A stretch of DNA of 64,000 nt from an uncultured Anaeromusa sp. (GTDB lineage Bacteria > Bacillota > Negativicutes > Anaeromusales > Anaeromusaceae): positions 424,501-488,500 of the forward strand of contig NZ_OY764901.1 of the NCBI RefSeq assembly GCF_963668665.1. Reading direction: 5' to 3'. The notes under the pieces were generated by a model that searched no databases, was not told where the DNA came from, and was given only the letters and a program-made list of their open reading frames with translations. This document shows, in pieces, positions 37,875 through 47,069 of this stretch (positions are counted from its first letter, which is position 1; the number at the start of each line of letters is the position of its first letter). Position numbers and translations under genes: made by a program.

Positions 37875-38639
37875 CTAATAGTTTTGCGATAAATTTTTCA
37901 CTTTTTTGAGCATAGCCGCTACTCGCTCATCAACAGGCGCTTCACAAGGAAACTCCAACGCTACCGGTACGTCCTGGGGCAGTAATTCCAGTGCGCCTCG
38001 CCAGTCAATGCTGCCAGCATCCAGCTCCCGTACCTGCGGCCCTGCCGATGTCATTACCACATCTTTTAGATGAATATAGCGAACAAACGGCGCCAGCTTA
38101 ACCGCATTGTGCAACGGCTCTTGACCTACCCAGACAAAATTTCCCACGTCATAGGTCGCATAGACAGGAGCGCCGCAATCTCGGCATGCTTCCAGCAATC
38201 CCAGCAGCACTTCGAGACGGCCATTGGCTTCCGACTGGTCGCCCTCTACGGTCAGCAAAACATCTTCGTTTTTCTTAGCCAAAACGGCTAATTTTTGCAG
38301 TTCTTCCGCCGCTGCCGCTGCAAAATTGCCTACGGCAAACTTGATCCGTGTCGCTCCCATCTGCCGCGCTTCCGCATAAACGGTTTGTAATAGTTCTTCC
38401 TCCAAGCGTCCTGCTGCAAAAAGCGGCACCGGAATCGAATAAAACAATTCCAGCCCATTTTCTTTAGCCCCTTGAGCCAACGCAGGCAGTTCTTCCGGCA
38501 GATTCAGAATCCACTCGCGGCGCACTTCGGCAGCCTGCGCCTGCGCGCTGGCAACACGGGATAGCAGCTCGGCCTGTTTCGCTCCTTCTTTGACCAAGTC
38601 GGCATAGACCAGTAAGTTAACAACCAGTTTTCTTGACAT
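37875..38639 (-). CDS. Sugar phosphate isomerase/epimerase family protein (xylose-isomerase-like TIM barrel)
   Basis: 254 residues, AP-endonuclease-2/IolE-type barrel. Metal-site residues can be placed in LLTVEGDQS, YATYDVGNFVW and RYIHLKDV, with Glu in VALEFPCE near the end. It lies within the ketodeoxygluconate region, after kduD on the same strand, so it probably isomerises a sugar acid or ketose from the same diet. Exact substrate unknown. GGGGAG precedes the ATG. Confidence 0.85.
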   Translation of the reverse strand: MSRKLVVNLLVYADLVKEGAKQAELLSRVASAQAQAAEVRREWILNLPEELPALAQGAKENGLELFYSIPVPLFAAGRLEEELLQTVYAEARQMGATRIKFAVGNFAAAAAEELQKLAVLAKKNEDVLLTVEGDQSEANGRLEVLLGLLEACRDCGAPVYATYDVGNFVWVGQEPLHNAVKLAPFVRYIHLKDVVMTSAGPQVRELDAGSIDWRGALELLPQDVPVALEFPCEAPVDERVAAMLKKVKNLSQNY

Positions 38640-38668
38640 GTACTGTCTCCCCTTTGCGTTTCAGGTTT

Positions 38669-38756
38669 GTAAGAAAATTGAACCCGTTTCCCCTTAACCC
38701 TCTAGCGTCCCCTCCGGTTCTCCTCGCGACTCTTGTTCAAGCCTCCTGTTTCTTAC
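38669..38756 (-). repeat. Dispersed TTGAACAAGAG repeat, copy 4, with inverted ends
   Basis: Minus strand: TTGAACAAGAGTCGCGAGGA, GAACCGGAGGGGACGC, AGAGGGTTAAGGGG. The element is bounded by GTAAGAAAATTGAAC (38669) and its inexact complement GTTCAA...TTTCTTAC (ends 38756), so the ends could pair. Confidence 0.75.
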
Positions 38757-38765
38757 GCTTCTACA

Positions 38766-38796
38766 GTAAAAAAGCCGCTCACGCGGCTTTTTTTAG
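38766..38796. terminator. Terminator after kduD
   Basis: AAAAAAGCCGC-TCAC-GCGGCTTTTTTT, short perfect stem with A- and T-runs, directly after the kduD stop; works on both strands. Confidence 0.88.
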
Positions 38797-38799
38797 GTT

Positions 38800-39555
<756 letters not shown>

Positions 39556-39589
39556 TCTTTTCTCTCCTCTTCAATTCCTTTTCAATTTC

Positions 39590-40417
39590 TTAGCGGATAT
39601 CCTGCATGGCTACGCCGTCCATGTCGTCGAAAGTCTGGTTTTCTCCAGCCATGGCCCAAATGAAGGTGTAATTATGGGTGGCAACGCCGGAGTGAATAGA
39701 CCAGCTCGGTGAAATAATCGCTTCTTCGTTATGCATCACTACATGACGTGTTTCCGTAGGCTGCCCCATGAAGTGAAAAACCACGGCATCTTCCGGCACC
39801 TTAAAGTACAGGTATACTTCCATACGACGCTCATGAGTATGACAAGGCATGCTGTTCCACATGCTGCCTGGCTCCAAAGCGGTCATACCCATGACCAACT
39901 GGCAGCTTTGCACGCCTTGAGGATGAATATACTTGTAGATGTTGCGATCATTAGAGTTCGTCAAGCTGCCCAAATGATTCGGCACAATGTCTTTACGCTC
40001 GATTTTGACGGTCGGATAGGTTTTGTGCGCCGGGCTGCTGGTAAAATAGAATTTTGCGGGATTTTGGACATCGTCGCTTGTAAAAACTACGTCCTTGGCG
40101 CCCATGCCCACATAAAGACCATCCGTAAACTGCAGAGCATACTCCGTACCGTCTACGGTCACCTTGCCTGCACCGCCAATGTTAATAACGCCCAATTCAC
40201 GGCGCTCCAGGAAATAATCTACGCCTAAGCCTTTTCCTGCTTCCAATTTTTGAGGCGCCACAGGAATAACACCGCCGGTAATCATACGATCCACATGACT
40301 GTAGACCATCTTGCAGACATTAACCTGAAACAACTCTTGAATCAGGAACTCTTGCCGCAATTCTTCCGTTGTGTACCGTTTCACATCCTCTGGATGCCCG
40401 CTATAACGTACTTCCAT
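39590..40417 (-). CDS. kduI: 5-keto-4-deoxyuronate isomerase
   Basis: 275 residues, cupin-fold KduI. Zinc-binding His/Glu cluster in [17 protein letters not shown] (about 195). It converts 5-keto-4-deoxyuronate (from unsaturated uronates) to 2,5-diketo-3-deoxygluconate for KduD. Start behind AGGAGG. First gene of the kduI-kduD pair and divergent from an IclR regulator. Confidence 0.96.
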   Translation of the reverse strand: MEVRYSGHPEDVKRYTTEELRQEFLIQELFQVNVCKMVYSHVDRMITGGVIPVAPQKLEAGKGLGVDYFLERRELGVINIGGAGKVTVDGTEYALQFTDGLYVGMGAKDVVFTSDDVQNPAKFYFTSSPAHKTYPTVKIERKDIVPNHLGSLTNSNDRNIYKYIHPQGVQSCQLVMGMTALEPGSMWNSMPCHTHERRMEVYLYFKVPEDAVVFHFMGQPTETRHVVMHNEEAIISPSWSIHSGVATHNYTFIWAMAGENQTFDDMDGVAMQDIR

Positions 40418-40436
40418 CCTCTATTTCCTCCTTTTT

Positions 40437-40698
40437 GTCTCACGATACGAATTACAGTATCATTTTTCAAGGTCATTATACTGCTCAAAAAATGCTCTGA
40501 CAACAATATTTTGTCTATTTCATTAATTATTTTCACATCGTGAGACAACCGTTCCACGATATTTACGTAGCCTTATACGTACCGCCATCCCCTGTCAGCC
40601 TTGTTATGACGCGCTCATGCGCCGTTTTTTATAATTTGCCTTTTTAGGAAATTTGCTTTAGCATGTGAACTATAGAATGATAATTTCACGAGGTGAAA
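40437..40698. promoter_or_regulatory. Operator candidates in the kduI / iclR divergent region
   Basis: GTCTCACGAT (40437-40446) and its complement ATCGTGAGAC (40537-40546) are inverted copies about 90 bp apart. A second perfect dyad TTTCAC-GAG-GTGAAA (40684-40698) overlaps the Shine-Dalgarno of the IclR gene, placing it where a bound repressor would block its own mRNA or transcript. Probably the target of the IclR protein. Confidence 0.6.
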
Positions 40699-40702
40699 CA
40701 CT

Positions 40703-41500
40703 ATGGCAACAAGCGGCGGAAGCTTATCCGTGCAATCTCTGCACCGCGCCTTGACAATATTAGAAACTGTCGGCAACCATCCTGCGCCGATTACCTTGCG
40801 GCAGCTAACGGAAAAAACAGAGCTGCCCAAGCCCACCGTGTACCGGCTGCTGCGCAATCTGGAAGACCGCAGATACGTCTCCTGCGACAGCAACGGTCAT
40901 TACCGCTTGGGCACGCAATTTCTCACGCTCAGCCGCTGGGCGGAGCGCGACTTTGAAATCAAGCAGCTAGCTCGCAAGCATTTGGAATATCTGAACGAAC
41001 TAAGCAAGGAAACGGTGCATCTCGCCATTTTAGATCAGCAACGAGTGCTGTATATTGACACCGTAGAAAGCCCTCACGCCCTGCGCCTGGTAGCCAAGCT
41101 AGGCTCGACCAATTCCGTACACTGCACCGCCCTAGGTAAAGCGCTTCTCATTCATTATCCCGACGTAAAAATCAAAGAGATTTTGGAAACGCACGGTATG
41201 GAACGCCGCACGGCTTACACTTTGACTACGCCGGAAGCGTATTTACAAGAAATGGCCCAGGTTCGTCGCTGCGGCTACGCCCTGGACGACCGCGAAAGCG
41301 AACTAGACGGACGCTGCGTCGGCGCGCCGATTTTCGACCAAAACGGAACTGCGATAGCCGCCATCAGCATTTCCGGCTTGTCGACCCGTTTTTCGCGCGA
41401 GCACATTGAAAACAACATTGTTGCATCCTTATTAGAGCGCACCGCTCTCTTGTCTAAAATTCTGGGCCATACCGAAAAAGACCCGGAAACACTGCCTTAA
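40703..41500 (+). CDS. IclR-family regulator (KdgR-type), probable regulator of kduID
   Basis: 265 residues. N-terminal winged helix (TLRQLTEKTELPKPTVYRLL) followed by the IclR effector domain (HLAILDQQRVLYIDTVES, SVHCTALGKALL). It is divergent from kduI with shared operators. Ketodeoxyuronate or KDG is the likely effector by context. Confidence 0.92.
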   Translation: MATSGGSLSVQSLHRALTILETVGNHPAPITLRQLTEKTELPKPTVYRLLRNLEDRRYVSCDSNGHYRLGTQFLTLSRWAERDFEIKQLARKHLEYLNELSKETVHLAILDQQRVLYIDTVESPHALRLVAKLGSTNSVHCTALGKALLIHYPDVKIKEILETHGMERRTAYTLTTPEAYLQEMAQVRRCGYALDDRESELDGRCVGAPIFDQNGTAIAAISISGLSTRFSREHIENNIVASLLERTALLSKILGHTEKDPETLP

Positions 41501-41565
41501 CGGCATTTAAATTCACCCCGCGTTGCAAGGATCAAAAATTATCCTCATTTCCTTCAAAAATATTC

Positions 41566-41594
41566 TTTACATTTTTCTTCCCTCATAGTATATT
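41566..41594 (+). promoter_or_regulatory. Sigma-A-type promoter of the zinc-ribbon gene
   Basis: TTTACA and TATATT with a 17-nt spacer, about 110 bp upstream of the zinc-ribbon ATG. Confidence 0.55.
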
Positions 41595-41704
41595 TAAGTA
41601 GCCCACTAATAGATCGTTAAAACGTCATGGCCTCTTTCAAATCGAGAAGCTTAATGATTGATTTGCTAACTATTAGGGTAATTGATTTGAGGAGGTCTTC
41701 ACAC

Positions 41705-42007
41705 ATGGAAGACAAAAACCTGACTTGCCGCGATTGCGGCGTAGAGTTCGTATTCACCGCATCCGAGCAAGAATTTTATGCTCAAAAAGGGTTCACCAAT
41801 GAGCCAGGCCGTTGCCCCGAATGCCGCGCTGCTCGCAAACAGCAGAACAACCGTGGTGGTTTCGGCGGCGGTGCTCGTCAACAGCGCGAAATGTTCGACG
41901 TAACTTGCGCGTCTTGTGGCGTAGAAACCCAAGTTCCTTTCCGTCCGAGCAATGACCGTCCGGTTTATTGCCGCGACTGCTTCCAGAAAAACAACCCCCG
42001 CTACTAA
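41705..42007 (+). CDS. Zinc-ribbon domain protein
   Basis: 100 residues, start ATG 41705 behind GAGGAGG; the upstream in-frame ATG has no site. Two Cys4 ribbons are separated by a glycine/arginine-rich linker: CRDCGVEF...CPECRAARK and CASCGVETQV...CRDCFQK. Such proteins are common small zinc-binding proteins in Firmicutes; the linker (RGGFGGGARQQR) suggests nucleic acid contact. Function not known. A strong terminator follows. Confidence 0.85.
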   Translation: MEDKNLTCRDCGVEFVFTASEQEFYAQKGFTNEPGRCPECRAARKQQNNRGGFGGGARQQREMFDVTCASCGVETQVPFRPSNDRPVYCRDCFQKNNPRY

Positions 42008-42016
42008 GAGCAATCA

Positions 42017-42049
42017 AAAAGCTCCTGCTTCTGCAGGAGCTTTTTTTTA
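42017..42049 (+). terminator. Terminator after the zinc-ribbon gene
   Basis: AAAAAGCTCCTGC-TTCT-GCAGGAGCTTTTTTTT: perfect stem and T-run. Confidence 0.93.
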
Positions 42050-42108
42050 TTCCTTTTTTAGGAACCAATGATTTATTCATCACTCCGGCAGAACGGATTT
42101 TTTTCCAC

Positions 42109-42171
42109 CAGCCTTTGTCAGAAAGCCTCGGCAGAGCGCTGCTATTCCTGCATTTTCTTCCTCGCCTGGCG
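42109..42171 (+). repeat. 63-bp dispersed repeat, copy B (pairs with 24864-24926)
   Basis: Starts CAGCCTTTGTCAGAAAGCCT; the first 31 nt are identical to the reverse complement of 24896-24926. Intergenic, between the zinc-ribbon gene and the vor operon. Confidence 0.8.
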
Positions 42172-42210
42172 AAAAACCCTCTCGCCCTGCCGAAGCATTC
42201 ATTAGATCAT

Positions 42211-42297
42211 TGGCTCCTTATCTTCTCTTACTATTCCGTTACCCGCATCCTCATGCGAACCCTCTGGTTCTCCGATTCTCCTGTTCAACCCTCTTTC
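42211..42297 (-). repeat. Dispersed TTGAACAAGAG repeat, copy 5
   Basis: Minus strand: TTGAACAGGAGAATCGGAGA, ACCAGAGGGTTCGCATGAGG, then GGGTAACGG. Very close to the second unit of copy 2. It follows the end of the oxidoreductase gamma gene directly. Confidence 0.75.
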
Positions 42298-42837
42298 CTA
42301 GCTCCGCCCTGCTAAACCTTGCTGGACCGCCTTCATGTTGAGGTCGAACATCTCCGGCTTTTTCTTGCCGACCACCGCCTGAACCGCTTTAGACACTGAC
42401 GCTTCATCCACCAGCTGCAAATGAGGCAAAAGCGCTCCCAGGCAGACCATATTAGCCAGAGCCGGCCGCCCCAAGTCGTGAGCTAAATCGGTAGCAGGCA
42501 CCTCGATCAGCTCGATATCGTCTCGCCGTTTGACGGAGGTATCGATAATGGACGAATTGACCACCAACGCGCCGCCGGGACGGATACGCCCTAAAAACGC
42601 TTCATAGGAAGGCTGATTGAGCACAATGCCAGCATCGGCTTGCTCAATCACTGGAGAATGAATCTCAGCCGAAGAAACAATGACCGAGCAATTAGCCGTA
42701 CCGCCGCGCATTTCCGGGCCATACGAAGGGATCCAGCAGATCTCCTGCTCATCCAGCATGCCTGCATAAGCCAGAATCTTGCCGATAAACATAACGCCCT
42801 GGCCGCCAAAACCGGCCAGCAAAATTTTGTCCATCAT
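42298..42837 (-). CDS. 2-oxoacid:ferredoxin oxidoreductase, gamma subunit
   Basis: 179 residues. The family start ILLAGFGGQGVMFIGKILA and SYGPEMRGGTANCSVI identify the gamma/POR-C domain. With alpha, beta and delta it oxidatively decarboxylates a branched-chain or 2-oxoglutarate-type acid to acyl-CoA with reduction of ferredoxin. ATGA overlap with the beta gene. Substrate preference is inferred from the neighbouring Ptb and Buk. Confidence 0.92.
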   Translation of the reverse strand: MMDKILLAGFGGQGVMFIGKILAYAGMLDEQEICWIPSYGPEMRGGTANCSVIVSSAEIHSPVIEQADAGIVLNQPSYEAFLGRIRPGGALVVNSSIIDTSVKRRDDIELIEVPATDLAHDLGRPALANMVCLGALLPHLQLVDEASVSKAVQAVVGKKKPEMFDLNMKAVQQGLAGRS

Positions 42838-43586
42838 AATTCCGCTACCCCCTTGGCCATTTTCAGCTCGCCCATTTCATACACTGGCAACATGTTCTGC
42901 CGCAGCCACTCGAGACTGTCTTTAGGCGACAAGCCCCAGTTGGTCGGACAAGTAGACAGAATGCTGACAAACGCGAATCCCAGACCAGCCTGCTGCACCT
43001 TGAAAGCCCGACGAATCGCCTCTTTCGCTTTACGAATATTTTGCGGCGAGTCCACTGACACCGCTGCTACATAGGCAGCGCCCGAAAGGGCCGCCATTAC
43101 TTTCGGCAGATCGATCGGCTCGCCCACAACGGACGCATCCCGCCCCTTGGGACTCGTAGTCGTAATTTGCCCATCTAATGTTGTCGGCGCCATCTGGCCG
43201 CCGGTCATACCAAAAACGGCATTGTTCACCATAATCGAGGTGATCTTTTCTCCCCGCGCCGCGACATGAATGGCGTGACTCGTACCAATAGCCGCAATAT
43301 CCCCGTCCCCTTGGTACGTAAAGACCATCTGCTCCGGCTTGGAACGCTTGATCCCGGTAGCCACCGCCTGCGCCCGCCCATGCGCGGCGCCAACGAAATC
43401 GCAGCTGAAAAAGTCCAGGGAAAAGCCCGCACAACCCACTGGCGCGACGCCAATGGTATCGCCGACAATATCCAGTTCCTCCAGCACTTCGCCAATGAGA
43501 CGATGAATAATGCCGTGCGTACAGCCGGGGCAATAATGAAAGGGCAGCTCCGTCAAGCCCTGGGGTCTGCCAAATACTCTCTCCAT
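42834..43586 (-). CDS. 2-oxoacid:ferredoxin oxidoreductase, beta subunit (TPP-binding)
   Basis: 250 residues, start ATG 43586 behind AAGGAGG. The TPP/Mg motif is QGDGDIAAIGTSHAIHVA with NNAVFGMTGGQ. The Cys-rich FHYCPGCTHG at the N-terminus is characteristic of the VorA/KorB beta family. It carries the decarboxylation chemistry. Confidence 0.93.
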   Translation of the reverse strand: MERVFGRPQGLTELPFHYCPGCTHGIIHRLIGEVLEELDIVGDTIGVAPVGCAGFSLDFFSCDFVGAAHGRAQAVATGIKRSKPEQMVFTYQGDGDIAAIGTSHAIHVAARGEKITSIMVNNAVFGMTGGQMAPTTLDGQITTTSPKGRDASVVGEPIDLPKVMAALSGAAYVAAVSVDSPQNIRKAKEAIRRAFKVQQAGLGFAFVSILSTCPTNWGLSPKDSLEWLRQNMLPVYEMGELKMAKGVAEL

Positions 43587-43590
43587 ATCT

Positions 43591-44661
43591 TTAGGCCTCC
43601 TTCCGACATTCCGGTGCAAAGGTGCGCATAAAATGCTGCAGCACTTCGTTTTCCGAAGGCAGCATGCCGCCTTGGCGGTTGTACAACTCTACAGGCATAG
43701 CGCAGGAAACCGCCAGCTTCACATCTTCGATCATTTGTCCGGCATTGAGTTCCAGCGTCATAATTCCTTTAATCTTACCAGCCAAGCCGTCAAAGGCTTG
43801 CTGCGGAAACGGCCAAAGCGTAATCGGCCGAATAAGGCCCAACTTCACGCCCTGCTGACGCGCCGCCAACACGACGCTTTTGGCAATACGTCCGCAAGTG
43901 CCGTACCCCACAAGCAGATACTCCGCATCTTCCGTGCAAAAGGCTTCCCAGCGTTGCTCTTTTGCGGCAATAGCGGCAAACTTTTCCTGCCAGCGCAAGC
44001 AGTTCGCCTCTCCCGCTTCGTTCGTCAAGCTGTAGCTAACAAGCTTGCGTTTTTCCCGGCCCCGGCAGCCGCCAACCGCCCAATCCTTAGGAGGCAGCTC
44101 TTTGGGCTGATACGGATGGCAAGCCACAGGCTCCATCATCTGCCCTAAGAAACCGTCTCCCATGACCAAAACCGGCGTGCGGTACGTATCAGCCAAATCG
44201 AAGGCCTCCATCGTCAAATCATACATTTCCTGCCCTTTGGACGGCGCCAGCACAATCAAGCGATAGTCGCCATGGCCGCCTCCTTTAGTGCACTGAAAAT
44301 AGTCGGCTTGGGAAGGCCCTAAGCCGCCCAGACCAGGCCCGGCGCGGTTAATATTAACCACAACCACCGGCAGCTCCGTCGCCGCCAGATAGGAAAGCCC
44401 TTCTTGCTTCAAGCTAAAACCAGGACTGGAGGATGCAGTCATAACCCGCGTTCCTGTAGCAGCAGCGCCATAACACATATTGATAGACGCTACCTCGTCT
44501 TCGCCCTGCAGCACCAGGCCGCCCGCTTCCGGCAGATGCTTCGACAAATATTCCACAATTTCCGTGGAAGGCGTAATAGGGTAGCCAAAAAACAGCTTGC
44601 AACCCGAACGAATGGCTGCTTCTGCTATGGCTTCATTGCCTTTGATGAGTCTTTTCTCCAT
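43591..44661 (-). CDS. 2-oxoacid:ferredoxin oxidoreductase, alpha subunit
   Basis: 356 residues. N-terminal pyrimidine-binding domain: KGNEAIAEAAIRSGCKLFFG, YPITPSTEI, QGEDEVASI; C-terminal domain II with LLVGYGTCGRIAKSVVL. Matches VorB/KorA-type enzymes. GGAGG precedes the ATG; 12 nt after the delta ferredoxin gene. Confidence 0.93.
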   Translation of the reverse strand: MEKRLIKGNEAIAEAAIRSGCKLFFGYPITPSTEIVEYLSKHLPEAGGLVLQGEDEVASINMCYGAAATGTRVMTASSSPGFSLKQEGLSYLAATELPVVVVNINRAGPGLGGLGPSQADYFQCTKGGGHGDYRLIVLAPSKGQEMYDLTMEAFDLADTYRTPVLVMGDGFLGQMMEPVACHPYQPKELPPKDWAVGGCRGREKRKLVSYSLTNEAGEANCLRWQEKFAAIAAKEQRWEAFCTEDAEYLLVGYGTCGRIAKSVVLAARQQGVKLGLIRPITLWPFPQQAFDGLAGKIKGIMTLELNAGQMIEDVKLAVSCAMPVELYNRQGGMLPSENEVLQHFMRTFAPECRKEA

Positions 44662-44673
44662 GCTTGCCGCCTC

Positions 44674-44877
44674 CTAACGATAAATCTCAATTGCAATATC
44701 CGGACACATCGTAGCACATAAGCCGCAGCCGACACAGGCTTCCGGCTTTACTGGCGTCACAGGAAAATACCCTTTAGCGTTGGTTTTTTCCCCCTGAGCC
44801 AAAACCTGTTTGGGACAGGCTTCAATACACAAACCGCAGCTTTTACAGTATTCCGGCAGTACCACAATTTTCGTCAT
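44674..44877 (-). CDS. 2-oxoacid:ferredoxin oxidoreductase, delta (2x 4Fe-4S) subunit
   Basis: 67 residues, start ATG 44877 with AAAGGGG upstream. Two CxxCxxCxxxCP motifs: CKSCGLCIEACP and CVGCGLCATMCP. It passes electrons from the beta subunit to ferredoxin. Adjacent to ptb, 2 nt apart. Confidence 0.93.
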   Translation of the reverse strand: MTKIVVLPEYCKSCGLCIEACPKQVLAQGEKTNAKGYFPVTPVKPEACVGCGLCATMCPDIAIEIYR

Positions 44878-44879
44878 CC

Positions 44880-45785
44880 TCAATTCCCCTTTCTCGCAGC
44901 CAAACAGGCCAAACAAATGGAATGCAGCTTGCCTTCCGGCGTCTCCGCCCGGGACGTCAGCACAATAGGATGGGTGGCGCCCAGCACCAAGCCCGCCATA
45001 TGCGCGCCTGCATAATACAAAAGCGATTTTCCCAGCACATTGCCGGTTTCAATATTAGGCATCAAGAACAAATCCACTTGACCGGAAATACGGCTGGCAA
45101 TGCCCTTATGCCGAGCCGCCTCCGGATTGAGCGCCACATCCAGGGCGATGGGACCTTCGATGACGCACGGCGAAAATTCTCCCGCCGCAGCCGCTGCCAC
45201 CAAGGCTTGCGCATCTACAGTAGCCTGCATCTTCGGATGCACCTGCTCATTAGCAGTCAGAACCGCTACCTTGGGTTCCGCTAAGCCCAGCGCGCGCAGC
45301 GCCGCCAAGGCGTTTTTCAAAATCCCTTTTTTCGTCGCCAAATCCGGCGCGATGTTCATGCCGCCATCGGTATGGTACAAAAGACGTTTTTCTCCAGGCA
45401 CCTCAAAAACCGCTAAGTGACTGAGCAAGCTGCCGCTGCGCAGCCCCTGCTCCGGATGCAGCACCGCTTTGAGAAAATCACTAGTGTTGAGCATGCCCTT
45501 CATCACAACCTGCGCCTGACCTTGCCGTACCAAGGACACCGCTTTTAACGCCGCCTGCGCCGGGTCCTTCTCGTCGACAATCCTTGTATCCGCAGCCAAG
45601 CCCACTTCCTGCAACATAGGCTTAATTTCCGCAGCATCTCCTACTAAGACAGCCTCAGCAATGCCTGCATCCTGAGCCAGCTTCAACGCCAACAGCACGT
45701 CTTTATCCTGCGCCACCGCCACAGCTATCGTCTGCGCCCCTGATTTTTTAGCTTCCGCTAAGGCATGAGCAAAGTTTTCAAGCAT
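44880..45785 (-). CDS. ptb: Phosphate butyryltransferase
   Basis: 301 residues, phosphotransacetylase/Ptb family. Seen: VMKGMLNTSDFLKAVL, YHTDGGMNIAPDL, SGQVDLFLMPNIETGN. It turns butyryl-, isobutyryl- or isovaleryl-CoA plus phosphate into the acyl phosphate. Together with the oxidoreductase it recovers energy from 2-oxoacids. AAGGAGG precedes the ATG. Confidence 0.94.
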   Translation of the reverse strand: MLENFAHALAEAKKSGAQTIAVAVAQDKDVLLALKLAQDAGIAEAVLVGDAAEIKPMLQEVGLAADTRIVDEKDPAQAALKAVSLVRQGQAQVVMKGMLNTSDFLKAVLHPEQGLRSGSLLSHLAVFEVPGEKRLLYHTDGGMNIAPDLATKKGILKNALAALRALGLAEPKVAVLTANEQVHPKMQATVDAQALVAAAAAGEFSPCVIEGPIALDVALNPEAARHKGIASRISGQVDLFLMPNIETGNVLGKSLLYYAGAHMAGLVLGATHPIVLTSRAETPEGKLHSICLACLAARKGN

Positions 45786-45810
45786 AGTTTTTCCTCCTTA
45801 GCATCCAACC

Positions 45811-46875
45811 TTATTCGTAACGCCGCGCCTCTTCCTTCCCGCGCAGTACCCGCAAAGCTCCCAACGCCAGCGACTCCAGTTCTTCCTCGCCAGGAACTAC
45901 ATACACCGGTGCAATAAATTCCACCCGCCGGCGGATGTCCGCCACAATCGCTTCCGCATAAGCAATACCGCCGGTAAGGGCAATAGCGTCCACCTGTCCC
46001 TCCAGCACGGCAGCCATAGCGCCAATATCCTTCGCTACCTGATAGGGCATCGCTTCTAGAACCAACTTGGCTTGCGCATCGCCGGCCTCCGCCATCTTCT
46101 GCGCCTCTCGCACATCCTTGGTCCCCAGATAAGAATACATGCCGCCTTGGCTGGTCACCTTGGCCCGCATTTCCGCCTCGCTATAGAGCCCGCTATAGCA
46201 TAGACGCACCAATTGATTGCCCGGCAGCGTACCGCAGCGATCCGGTGAAAAAGGACCTTCATCCATTGCATTGTTCACATCAACAGTCCGTCCATAGCGC
46301 TGGGCTGATACGGAAACCCCCGTACCCAAGTGCGCCACAATTAACCGAACTTCCCCATATTCCTTCCCTAAAAGAGAAGCCACTTTTCTCCCTACAGCCT
46401 TGCTGTTCAAAGTATGAGACAGGCTCACCCGCGGCAGCTCCGCCAACCCGGAAATACGCGCCACTGGCTCCAGCTCGTCCACAGATACAGGATCAACAAT
46501 ATACGCCGGTATGCCTAGTTTCTCCGCTAAATCCTGCGCCATAGCCGCCCCAAGATTGGAAGCGTGCTCGCCTCGCTGCGCCTGCTGCAAATCAGCAAGC
46601 ATCGCTTCGTTGACGGCATAGGTTCCGCCCAAAAGAGGCTTAAGCAGCCCGCCGCGAGCCACCACCGCCTGCAGCTGCTCTAAAGAAAAGCCGTTTTGTT
46701 CTAACATGTCGACGATCAGCTTCAACCTATACCCATGCTGAGAAAACACCGTCGCAAAATGCGCCAGATCTTCCTCCTTGTGCTCTACGGTCTCTTTGAA
46801 GCAAAGCGTCTCGCCTTGAAACAAGGCAATTTTAGTAGATGTCGCTCCTGGATTGATTGCTAAAATATGCTCCAT
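45811..46875 (-). CDS. buk: Butyrate kinase
   Basis: 354 residues, start ATG 46875 behind AAGGAGG. Acetate/butyrate kinase fold: ILAINPGATSTKIALF, VARGGLLKPL, VAHLGTGVSVSA and DAIALTGGIAYAE. It forms ATP from acyl phosphate and ADP, releasing isobutyrate, isovalerate or butyrate. First gene of the buk-ptb-vor operon, 25 nt before ptb. Confidence 0.95.
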   Translation of the reverse strand: MEHILAINPGATSTKIALFQGETLCFKETVEHKEEDLAHFATVFSQHGYRLKLIVDMLEQNGFSLEQLQAVVARGGLLKPLLGGTYAVNEAMLADLQQAQRGEHASNLGAAMAQDLAEKLGIPAYIVDPVSVDELEPVARISGLAELPRVSLSHTLNSKAVGRKVASLLGKEYGEVRLIVAHLGTGVSVSAQRYGRTVDVNNAMDEGPFSPDRCGTLPGNQLVRLCYSGLYSEAEMRAKVTSQGGMYSYLGTKDVREAQKMAEAGDAQAKLVLEAMPYQVAKDIGAMAAVLEGQVDAIALTGGIAYAEAIVADIRRRVEFIAPVYVVPGEEELESLALGALRVLRGKEEARRYE

Positions 46876-46938
46876 ATGTCCTCCTTGTTCCATCCACTGG
46901 AACGTTGTTCCTTTTTTCTTGTAAAAAGAAAGCGCTTT

Positions 46939-46977
46939 TAGAATGCAATCTAAGAACGCTTTTTTTATTGTCAGAAT
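46939..46977 (-). terminator. Terminator of the IclR gene upstream of buk
   Basis: AAAGCG...TCTAAGA...CGCTTTTTTT forms an imperfect hairpin in the gap between buk and the IclR stop; T-rich on both sides. Confidence 0.65.
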
Positions 46978-47069
46978 TAACTTGTCTATATTGTAGCAGA
47001 GCGGTCAAAGAATCTCAATCCCCAAAATACGTTTTGTGGAAGAGGTAAACAAAGCAGCAACTTCTAGTA

